This document shows positions 15,869 through 21,765 of a stretch of 21,765 bases of DNA, one piece after another. Where the stretch lies: contig CAYVCD010000016.1 of the NCBI GenBank assembly GCA_964450115.1, forward strand, positions 1 through 21,765, in the 5' to 3' direction. A program made the position numbers and the translations under genes. Origin of the DNA: 2-01-FULL-45-10 sp964450115. GTDB taxonomy: Bacteria > Omnitrophota > Gorgyraeia > 2-01-FULL-45-10. The notes below the pieces were generated by a model. The model ran no database searches and was not told the origin of the DNA. It saw only the letters and a list, made by a program, of their open reading frames with translations. The first letter of the stretch is position 1. Each line of letters begins with the position of its first letter.

Positions 15869-16740
15869 ATGCGCCTCTTTCTCATCTTAAAAAATCTTAT
15901 GAACGCCTCTATATAGGACTTATCGGTGCTTATGTCTATATGGTCCACACCGACCGCGCCGAAAATTTCGGAGCGCTCTTTATGTATAGCAGAGGCCTTT
16001 TTAGCGTATTTATCTCTTAATTTTCCGCTTGAAGTATCTATCGTGAAGGATCTGCCGGTCTCGGCATCGACCAATTCAACTATTCCAGCATCGGGAAGTA
16101 CGGACTCTCTCGGATCCGTGATGGTGATGGCCACCACGTCATGCCTCTTATTGGCTATTGAGAGAGGTTTTTTAAAATCTTTGGCAAGAAAATCGGATAT
16201 TATGAATGTTACAGCCCGCCTCTTTACCACATTATCGAGATACCGTAGCGCGGCGCCTATATCCGTGCCCTTGCCTTTTGGAGTGAAGTAGAGCGCCTCT
16301 CTTACGACCCGGAGGACGTGATGCAGGCCTTTTCTCGGCGGGACGAACTTTTCGATCCTGTCGGAAAATATTATAAGGCCGACACGGTCATTATTCTGTA
16401 TGGCGGCAAAGGCAAGTACGGCCGAGACTTCTGCCGCGAGCTCTTTCTTATAACGCTTCGTGGTGCCGAAGCTTGATGAGCTGGACGCGTCGAGAAGGAT
16501 CATTACGGTAAGCTGGCGCTCTTCCACGAACTTCTTGACGAACGGATGCCCCATCCTGGCGGTGACGTTCCAGTCTATCGTGCGTATCTCGTCACCGGGC
16601 TGATACTCCCGGACCTCGTCGAACTCAATACCGCGGCCTTTGAAGACGCTCTCATACTGGCCCGACAGGAAGTCCGTAACGAGCTTCGAGGTCGTTATCT
16701 CAATGCGGCGTATCTTGCGGAGAACTTCCTTTGGAAGCAT
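15865..16740 (-). CDS. DUF58 domain protein of the MoxR/Bat system
   Basis: A 291-residue soluble protein. Its N-terminal third holds the DUF58 signature: GRGIEFDEVREYQPGDEIR and TIDWNVTARMG (about 35-64), followed by KKFVEERQLTVMILLDASSSSSFG (about 69-92), where DASSS is a vWA-like metal site (Asp84, Ser86, Ser88). DUF58 proteins almost always lie directly after a MoxR ATPase gene and are believed to be vWA-fold partners of it. Here the MoxR stop is 1 base before this ATG, and the gene's own stop overlaps the next ATG by 4 bases. No membrane segment is evident, so it is probably cytoplasmic. The ribosome-binding site is weak, again consistent with coupling. Confidence 0.9.
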   Translation of the reverse strand: MLPKEVLRKIRRIEITTSKLVTDFLSGQYESVFKGRGIEFDEVREYQPGDEIRTIDWNVTARMGHPFVKKFVEERQLTVMILLDASSSSSFGTTKRYKKELAAEVSAVLAFAAIQNNDRVGLIIFSDRIEKFVPPRKGLHHVLRVVREALYFTPKGKGTDIGAALRYLDNVVKRRAVTFIISDFLAKDFKKPLSIANKRHDVVAITITDPRESVLPDAGIVELVDAETGRSFTIDTSSGKLRDKYAKKASAIHKERSEIFGAVGVDHIDISTDKSYIEAFIRFFKMRKRRI

Positions 16741-16741
16741 A

Positions 16742-17737
16742 TTACGGGACTCTTACTTCCTCAAATATGCGCTTTATCACGTCTTCGGACGTCTTGTCCT
16801 CGGCCTCAGCTTCGTAGCTTACGATTATGCGGTGTCTCAAAATATCTAGTCCTATCGTCTTTATATCCTGAGGAACTACGTAGCCGCGGCCCTGCAGGAA
16901 TGCATATGATTTTGCCGCCACGGACAGATATATGCTTGCCCTCGGGGACGCGCCGTACTGTATCAAGCCGACTAAGTCCTTAAGCTTGTAGGCGCCCGGG
17001 TCTCTCGTGGCGAATACTATATCTATGATGTACTTCTCTATCCTCTCATCTATGTATATCTCATCGACCACTTTTCTCGCTTTTAATATATCGTCGGGGG
17101 TGACAACCGATGAGACTGCTATCTTTTTATCGGTCGTGGCCATGCGCTTCATTATCTTCAGCTCTTCTTCCTTATTCGGATATTCTATCTTAAGCTTCAG
17201 CATAAAACGATCGACTTGCGCCTCCGGGAGAGGGTAGGTCCCCTCGTGTTCTATAGGGTTCTGGGTGGCAAGCACCAGGAACGGCTCATCGAGTTTAAAA
17301 GTGTTCTCGCCTATGGTGACCTGCCTCTCCTGCATCGCCTCCAGCAAAGCGCTCTGCACCTTTGCGGGAGCCCTGTTTATTTCATCTGCCAGTATTATAT
17401 TTGAAAATATCGGCCCCTTCTTGGTCGAGAACGCTCCGTCCTTAGGATTGTATATGAGCGTCCCTATTAGATCGGCTGGCAATAGATCAGGAGTGAACTG
17501 TATCCTCTGAAACTTCGTCTTTATCGCCTGGGCAAGGACTTTTACGGACATCGTCTTAGCCAGTCCGGGCACACCTTCTATCAGGATGTGTCCGTTGGCA
17601 AGCAGCCCGACCAGCAGTCTCTCCAATAGATATTTTTGTCCCACTATGACCTTCTCCATCTCGGCCATCAACTTCGGAATAAAGGCGCTCTCTTTTTTTA
17701 CCTTTTCATTTATAACCTCTACTGTCATTTCCGGCAT
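16742..17737 (-). CDS. moxR: MoxR-family AAA+ ATPase
   Basis: A 331-residue cytoplasmic AAA+ ATPase of the MoxR subfamily, thought to act as a chaperone that matures or remodels vWA-containing partners. The Walker A motif GVPGLAKT is at 55-62, Walker B IILADE at 114-119, sensor 1 LATQNP at 156-161, and the MoxR-typical PLPEAQVDRF at 169-178. The C-terminal helical lid follows, with GASPRAS and RHRIIVSYEAEAE, both typical of MoxR. It has the strongest ribosome-binding site in the window (AGGAGG, 4 bases before the ATG) and is therefore probably the best translated gene of the locus. It lies 10 bases after the receiver gene. Met4 is a possible alternative start but is less well placed. Confidence 0.95.
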   Translation of the reverse strand: MPEMTVEVINEKVKKESAFIPKLMAEMEKVIVGQKYLLERLLVGLLANGHILIEGVPGLAKTMSVKVLAQAIKTKFQRIQFTPDLLPADLIGTLIYNPKDGAFSTKKGPIFSNIILADEINRAPAKVQSALLEAMQERQVTIGENTFKLDEPFLVLATQNPIEHEGTYPLPEAQVDRFMLKLKIEYPNKEEELKIMKRMATTDKKIAVSSVVTPDDILKARKVVDEIYIDERIEKYIIDIVFATRDPGAYKLKDLVGLIQYGASPRASIYLSVAAKSYAFLQGRGYVVPQDIKTIGLDILRHRIIVSYEAEAEDKTSEDVIKRIFEEVRVP

Positions 17738-17741
17738 AGTT

Positions 17742-17747
17742 CCTCCT
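17742..17747 (-). promoter_or_regulatory. Strong ribosome-binding site of moxR
   Basis: A perfect AGGAGG on the minus strand ends 4 bases before the moxR ATG at 17737. It supports that start and contrasts with the weak sites of most downstream bat genes. Confidence 0.85.
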
Positions 17748-18167
17748 TTAGAATTTATTTATATCTTTGCCCAGGTCCCTTAACTGTAAATTCATCACCT
17801 TAAGAAGCACGACCTTGTCCAGATACTCAAGGCTTAACGGCTTCGTGATATAATCATCCGCGCCAAGCTCTTTAGCTCTCTTCATAGTGTCCTCATCCTT
17901 CACGCCCGTGACCATTATAATGGCACACTCTTTATCGATCTCGCGGATCTTTTTAAGCGTCTCTATACCGTCCATACCACGCATATTAATATCCAGAAGG
18001 ATGATGCGCGGCCTCTCCTTCTGAACGATCTCGATCGCTTTTTTGCCGCTGGTGGCATTAAAGACTTCATAGTTGCGGACCGTAAAGAACTCATAAAAAA
18101 ACGAGTCGATGCCCATCTGGTCATCGACCGTTAGTATTTTACAGATCGGTTTCTTATCATCAGCCAT
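17748..18167 (-). CDS. Stand-alone response regulator receiver
   Basis: A single receiver domain of 139 residues from the ATG at 18165-18167. A TTG six bases upstream lies against the AGGG ribosome-binding site and is not usable. Phosphorylation residues are all present: acidic pair Asp15-Asp16 (LTVDDQ), phospho-acceptor Asp59 (LLDIN), Thr87 (MVTG) and Lys109 (ITKP). There is no output domain; the last 20 residues are a short charged helix. It lies between tRNA-Gly and moxR, 10 bases before the moxR ATG, so it is likely in the Bat operon and may tie that machine to a kinase. The nearest kinase lies about 1 kb upstream. The partner and output are not visible from sequence. Confidence 0.9.
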   Translation of the reverse strand: MADDKKPICKILTVDDQMGIDSFFYEFFTVRNYEVFNATSGKKAIEIVQKERPRIILLDINMRGMDGIETLKKIREIDKECAIIMVTGVKDEDTMKRAKELGADDYITKPLSLEYLDKVVLLKVMNLQLRDLGKDINKF

Positions 18168-18194
18168 AAGCAACCCTATTGTGATTCGTAAATT

Positions 18195-18268
18195 TGGAGC
18201 GGGTGAACGGAATCGAACCGTCGTAACTAGCTTGGAAGGCTAGCGCTCTACCATTGAGCTACACCCGC
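18195..18268 (-). tRNA. tRNA-Gly (anticodon TCC)
   Basis: A 74-nucleotide cloverleaf on the minus strand. The acceptor stem GCGGGTG pairs with CACCCGC, the D-arm is GCTC/GAGC, and the anticodon arm CTAGC/GCTAG holds the loop CTTCCAA (anticodon TCC). The T-arm GACGG/CCGTT has one G-T pair and the loop TTCGATT. Discriminator T and an encoded CCA end it. It has its own promoter upstream and is followed after 27 bases by the receiver gene of the Bat locus. Confidence 0.96.
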
Positions 18269-18291
18269 TTTATATATCATAATTTGCATTA

Positions 18292-18320
18292 ATAGTATCA
18301 TTAATCTTAAGAGGGGTCAA
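18292..18320 (-). promoter_or_regulatory. Sigma70-like promoter of tRNA-Gly
   Basis: TTGACC (18315-18320) and TACTAT (18292-18297) are separated by exactly 17 bases on the minus strand, in an AT-rich gap between the receiver gene and the tRNA. Transcription would start about 17 bases before the mature tRNA end. No second promoter or terminator is evident between the tRNA and the downstream receiver/Bat genes, so this promoter could also drive them. Confidence 0.6.
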
Positions 18321-18374
18321 TCAGTTTTTAGATGTCTAGCCTGGCAAAAAGGCAGGAAATGCAATATTTGACGA

Positions 18375-18764
18375 CTATTTCTTATCCAAAACCGTAGCTA
18401 TGCTTCTACGCAGAATTTCCAGATCTAATGGTTTTGAGAGATAGTCGGCAGCTTTCAGGGAGAGCGCTCTATTTTTCACGTCTTCATCATCAAAGCCGGT
18501 GAGAATAATAACCGGGATGCGGGCAGTGCTTTCATCTGACTTCAGCTTCTCTAACGCACCTAAGCCATTCATAGCCGGCATCCTTATATCCAGAAGTATA
18601 AGGTCGGGCGCAGACTTTTGTGCCATAATGAGGCCATTGTAACCATCCGGCACTATCTTGACTTCATATCCGCAGATATCTTTCAAAAACTTATTGATCA
18701 GCGAAGTGAACTCCCTGTCGTTATCGATCACAAGTATGGTCTTATTGGTCTTATTGCTCTTCAT
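18375..18764 (-). CDS. Stand-alone response regulator receiver, second of the kinase operon
   Basis: A single receiver domain of 129-130 residues. Two ATG codons stand side by side at 18767 and 18764; GGAG is 2 bases from the first and 5 from the second, which favours the second. Numbered from the first, key residues are Asp15, Asp60 (LLDIRMP, phospho-acceptor), Thr90 (ILTG) and Lys112 (SKP). The acidic pair reads IDND instead of DD, so the second acidic residue is an Asn. That change is tolerated in some receivers but could alter magnesium binding. The protein has no output domain. The start overlaps the stop of the upstream receiver, so both are translated together after the histidine kinase. 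Confidence 0.9.
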   Translation of the reverse strand: MKSNKTNKTILVIDNDREFTSLINKFLKDICGYEVKIVPDGYNGLIMAQKSAPDLILLDIRMPAMNGLGALEKLKSDESTARIPVIILTGFDDEDVKNRALSLKAADYLSKPLDLEILRRSIATVLDKK

Positions 18765-19129
18765 CATTTCTCCTTGGTCTTGAGAGTGTATTTATCCACG
18801 ATCTCGCCTATTAATTCCAGGTTTACCGGCTTCTCCAGATATTTATCCGCCCCTAATGAAATGCAAAAATCGCTGTCAACTCCCGGGTAGCCGGTCAGGA
18901 TTATAACCTTTGATTTAATACGATTTTCCTTCATATACTTAAGGATCTCTATTCCTGTAAGTTCGGGCATGTTTATGTCCAGAAATATTATGCCATAATC
19001 GCGCGACTTTATTAATTCTAACGCGATCCTGCCATTGATCGCATGGTCAGCATCAAAGCCTTTGTACTTCAGATATTTCTTTAATATTTCCGCTACTTCT
19101 GCTTCGTCTTCGCAGATAAGTATCTTCAT
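18764..19129 (-). CDS. Stand-alone response regulator receiver, first of the kinase operon
   Basis: A 121-residue single receiver domain with a complete active site: Glu7-Asp8 acidic pair (ICEDE), phospho-acceptor Asp51 (FLDINMP), Thr79 (ILTG) and Lys100 (EKP). The MPELTGIEIL loop after the acceptor is standard. There is no DNA-binding or enzyme domain. Its ATG overlaps the stop of the histidine kinase by 4 bases, making it the most likely direct phosphorylation partner. Its own stop overlaps the next receiver's start. Confidence 0.92.
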   Translation of the reverse strand: MKILICEDEAEVAEILKKYLKYKGFDADHAINGRIALELIKSRDYGIIFLDINMPELTGIEILKYMKENRIKSKVIILTGYPGVDSDFCISLGADKYLEKPVNLELIGEIVDKYTLKTKEK

Positions 19130-21639
19130 TTCAGAGGAGCCTTTCCTACCGGCAGCAATACGTTAACAATAGTGCCTTTATTCAATTCACTTTCAAATTT
19201 TATTTCGCCGTTGTGCGCCTTGATTATACCATAACAGATCGATAATCCCAAGCCGGTCCCTTCCGCCTTGGTGGTAAAGAATGGCTCCATTATGTTCTGC
19301 TTGACTTCTTCTGACATACCGGTCCCGCTATCTTTAAAAGCCACTCTAATATGACCATCCTCCAGAGAGGTAGTTATAGTGATGGTCCCGCCGTCGGGCA
19401 TTGCGTCTCTGGCATTGTTTAAGAGGTTCATGACCACTTCTTGTAACTGCTGCTCATCTATCGACACGAAAGGCGGGTCTTTCATATATTTTCTTTTTAT
19501 CTCCACGCCGGCCGTTATAAACTGTTTCTCAACTATACCCACTACCGCATCCACACTCTGACATATATTCACATCTTTTGTCTCACCTTTACTGGGCTTG
19601 GCAAATCTTAAGACCCTTCGGATAATATCCTTTGCTCTCTGGCACTCTTTCATGATCAGTTCAAGGGTCTTCTTTGTATCGGCGTTCAATTTCTCCGACA
19701 TAAGAGACAGTTGGGCGTTCCCGGAGATTATCATGAGAGGGTTATTGATCTCATGAGAGATCTCGGAAACGAGCTTGCCTAGGGAGGCCATCTTTTCAGA
19801 TTGTATAAGCATATTTTGCGAACGTTTCAACTCCTCGATGCTCCTGGCCAACTCCACCGCCTTCTTCAATAGGTTATTATTTGCCATGGCCTGTTGGACG
19901 ATAAAAGCTGTGGTGGTGCTAAAGCTATCCAGCGTTGCGTCCTCGGCGGACAATATCGGATGTTTGGCAAAAAGGGCCAGAACGCCGATCGGGTCCTGGC
20001 TCTGGGCCCGGAGCTGATAGCCCGCAAATGATACGAGGTCAAGTTCACGCGCCCATTTGTGATTATGCACTCTGGGGTCGTTCGTCACATCGTTCGTCAC
20101 AAACTTATGCTCCTCGCCCGCGGCGATTCGCCCTATCTTGTAAGAACCGAAAGGGACCCTGGAATGTTCTCTACCGTCAATATGGGTATAACGGCCGGAG
20201 CTCGCCATTAAATGAAGGCACCTATCCTTATAACGACATAGATGCGGCCCATCCTTGACCCCTGCATGAACGCAATCCTGTCCGCACCGGTCTCCGGGCT
20301 GTATAAGCCATATCCTGCAGAAATCCGCGTCGAATATGCGCGTAATGCCGTCTGTTATCATCTTGAGCTTTTTCTCAAGAGCTACCGGAGCAAGCAGCGC
20401 CTGCTGCAGAGCGTTGACTTCTCTCTGCCACTTCAATGTATTTTCGCGCTCGATCTCTACCCGTTTTCGTTCAGAGATCTCTTTGTTAAGGTCGAATATA
20501 GATGTGGTCGTCTTCTTTAAGTTTTGCGCCATTGCGTCAAATGCCTGCGATAATTGTCCAACCTCATCGTTTGAGGTAACGCCTATCTTATGATCTAAAT
20601 TTCCCAGGCCTATTATCTTCGCACCCCTACGCAGTTTATCGATAGGATCGGCTATGGACTTTGCTATGATAAGAGCGGTCAATATTATAGAAAAGACCGT
20701 CATCATTATGGTAACGGCGAGCAGGTTACGAAGTTTATCTATAGGCGCGAAGGCTTCGCCCTCATCGATCTTTGCGGCGAATCCCCAGCCCAACGATTTA
20801 ACCGGCCTCCACGCGGATAAAACTGTCTTCCCGCGATAATCGATAGTCCTGCCTGATCCGATCTCCCCTGATACCGCTCTTTGTATCGATAAAGATCTTT
20901 TTGAACCTAAATTTATTACGTTTTCCGCGCCAATAGCCTCCTTATACTTTAAAGGGCTTAAGAACAGGATTTCATTATCCGATATCTTCCTGGCACAGAC
21001 TGTTTCGCCGCTTTTTCCCAGATGGGGATTACTATTTAACCGATCAAAGATCTCCTTCATATCGAATCTTAGCTGGATCAATCCTATAACCTCGCCTGCC
21101 TTACCGTAAGCTAAACCCGCCATGCAAAATGTAAAGGGATGCTCTTTGCTAAGATCCTCACAGGCGTCACAGATATAGGCACCGCTTTCCGCCATCCGGA
21201 ATAAGTCATCCTTACCTTTTATATACTTATTAAGTTCGGGATCCAGCCCCGGTTTTGAGACATAAATAATTCTGCCTGTTTTATCCAGAAGCCTTATATC
21301 GACATATTTATATGCGATCTGGAATACGGCCAGCTGGGCATCGATAGCCTTCTTTGCCTCGAGATAATAACGGCTTAATTGATCGCTTGAGAACTGGTCC
21401 AGCACCGAAAATGTCATCCTGTAGACATTCTGTCGCTGCAGCATCATCATGTCGGATTTCCGCGCGCCTATAAAGGCGTCCAGCTCCTTTACTCCTTCGT
21501 CGGCGACGTTGTTCAGGTTTGAGATGATCGCTTTGGTGAGACTATTTTTGGCGTTATAGAAACCGATGATCCCGATGAAGAGAGTTGGGACTACGCTCAA
21601 TATTAGGAAGGTGCTGATCAGCTTATTGTAGATGCGCAT
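19126..21639 (-). CDS. Membrane sensor histidine kinase (Cache, HAMP, Cys-rich GAF, HisKA, HATPase)
   Basis: An 837-residue sensor kinase. Domains in order: membrane helix (9-28), periplasmic double-Cache-like sensor (about 30-303), second helix (305-327), HAMP (328-380), coiled coil (380-425), GAF (about 425-585), coiled coil, HisKA with phospho-acceptor His629 (SEISHEINNPL), and HATPase with N box NLLNNARDA (738-746), G1 DSGTGM (770-775), F box PFFTTK and G2 GTGLGLS (794-800). The GAF domain has a cysteine cluster (Cys441, 452, 456, 468, 474) around HLCRYKDRCLHLMASSG, and the Cache part has CDAC (157-160) plus Cys172. The N-terminal end of Cache is typical of small-molecule sensors, but the ligand is unknown. 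ATG is preceded by AGGG at about 5 bases. The two receivers follow in overlapping frames. Confidence 0.93.
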   Translation of the reverse strand: MRIYNKLISTFLILSVVPTLFIGIIGFYNAKNSLTKAIISNLNNVADEGVKELDAFIGARKSDMMMLQRQNVYRMTFSVLDQFSSDQLSRYYLEAKKAIDAQLAVFQIAYKYVDIRLLDKTGRIIYVSKPGLDPELNKYIKGKDDLFRMAESGAYICDACEDLSKEHPFTFCMAGLAYGKAGEVIGLIQLRFDMKEIFDRLNSNPHLGKSGETVCARKISDNEILFLSPLKYKEAIGAENVINLGSKRSLSIQRAVSGEIGSGRTIDYRGKTVLSAWRPVKSLGWGFAAKIDEGEAFAPIDKLRNLLAVTIMMTVFSIILTALIIAKSIADPIDKLRRGAKIIGLGNLDHKIGVTSNDEVGQLSQAFDAMAQNLKKTTTSIFDLNKEISERKRVEIERENTLKWQREVNALQQALLAPVALEKKLKMITDGITRIFDADFCRIWLIQPGDRCGQDCVHAGVKDGPHLCRYKDRCLHLMASSGRYTHIDGREHSRVPFGSYKIGRIAAGEEHKFVTNDVTNDPRVHNHKWARELDLVSFAGYQLRAQSQDPIGVLALFAKHPILSAEDATLDSFSTTTAFIVQQAMANNNLLKKAVELARSIEELKRSQNMLIQSEKMASLGKLVSEISHEINNPLMIISGNAQLSLMSEKLNADTKKTLELIMKECQRAKDIIRRVLRFAKPSKGETKDVNICQSVDAVVGIVEKQFITAGVEIKRKYMKDPPFVSIDEQQLQEVVMNLLNNARDAMPDGGTITITTSLEDGHIRVAFKDSGTGMSEEVKQNIMEPFFTTKAEGTGLGLSICYGIIKAHNGEIKFESELNKGTIVNVLLPVGKAPLK

Positions 21640-21655
21640 ATCAACCCTTTTTTAC

Positions 21656-21730
21656 GAATCCATCTTCGATGTGCGTATTAAAATAGACTCGCAATAGGAC
21701 TTGTTAATACTGGTGGTGAGGGATGGATTC
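21656..21730 (-). repeat. 9-bp inverted repeat upstream of the histidine kinase
   Basis: GAATCCATC at 21656-21664 and its exact reverse complement GATGGATTC at 21722-21730 flank about 57 bases containing a weak promoter candidate. The distal arm also belongs to an 11-base palindrome (ATGGATTCCAT, 21723-21733). This could be a pair of operator half-sites. No protein gene was recognised in 21640-21765. Confidence 0.4.
21680..21707 (-). promoter_or_regulatory. Weak promoter candidate for the histidine kinase operon
   Basis: TTAACA (21702-21707) and TATTTT (21680-21685) are spaced by 16 bases on the minus strand, about 40 bases before the kinase ATG. Both hexamers match the sigma70 consensus only partly. 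The position inside the inverted repeat makes it more interesting, but it may be a chance match. Confidence 0.25.
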
Positions 21731-21765
21731 CATGACCCACACGACGGCAATCCGCCCTTTTACAA

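Noticed and set aside
18167..18173. TTG start for the receiver near moxR
   Set aside because: The AGGG ribosome-binding site directly touches it; the ATG six bases later has normal spacing.
18340..18356. Possible terminator hairpin after the second receiver (CCTG/CAGG)
   Set aside because: Only 4 base pairs with a 9-base loop and no T-run following on the minus strand; too weak to call.
1..21765. Mobile elements, phage genes, toxin-antitoxin or defence systems
   Set aside because: No transposase, integrase, terminal repeats or defence-type domains were seen; every gene with a recognisable family has a housekeeping, signalling or Bat role.

Overview
All protein genes and both tRNAs in this window lie on the minus strand, so transcription runs from high to low coordinates. 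Genes are tightly packed: many junctions are 4-base stop/start overlaps or gaps of 1-12 bases, and no gene-free stretch reaches 300 bases. The window suggests a Gram-negative-type, moderate-GC bacterium (Bat system, lipoprotein, CCA-encoded tRNAs). The combination of genes and style resembles an uncultivated lineage such as Omnitrophota (PVC-related). That placement is an impression, not a demonstrated fact.

Region 1 (21765-18375): a signalling cassette. A large membrane sensor histidine kinase (Cache, HAMP, Cys-rich GAF, HisKA and HATPase domains) is followed by two receiver-only response regulators, with overlapping stop/start codons. None of the three has a DNA-binding or enzymatic output domain, so the cassette looks like the start of a phosphorelay or a protein-protein switch.

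Region 2 (18320-9040): tRNA-Gly(UCC) with a good promoter, a third stand-alone receiver, then a complete Bat locus: MoxR AAA+ ATPase, DUF58 protein, a membrane protein of DUF4381 type, two vWA membrane proteins (BatA, BatB), BatC (TPR plus a very long Q/K/E/D repeat tail), BatD and BatE. In known MoxR/vWA systems the ATPase acts on metal-binding vWA proteins at the inner membrane. No promoter is evident between the tRNA and the receiver, so the locus may be read from the tRNA promoter.

Region 3 (9005-596): gpsA (glycerol-3-phosphate dehydrogenase), tRNA-Pro(GGG), then an aspartate-family amino-acid operon: hom, thrC, an alkaline-phosphatase-superfamily apgM-like gene, lysC and cimA. No canonical GHMP-type thrB is present. 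The apgM-like protein sits between thrC and lysC and is the obvious candidate for the missing homoserine kinase. cimA would supply 2-oxobutyrate for isoleucine without using threonine. A short lipoprotein, a double-ACT-domain protein and the 5' part of valS follow; valS runs off the left edge.

Most of the window is recognisable core biology. The items most worth checking are the homoserine kinase replacement, an Asp-to-Asn change in the LysC GRGGSD motif, the Cys-rich GAF domain of the sensor kinase, the repeat tail of BatC, and the duplicated cytoplasmic domain in BatD and the DUF4381-like protein. I did not find a clearly new system.
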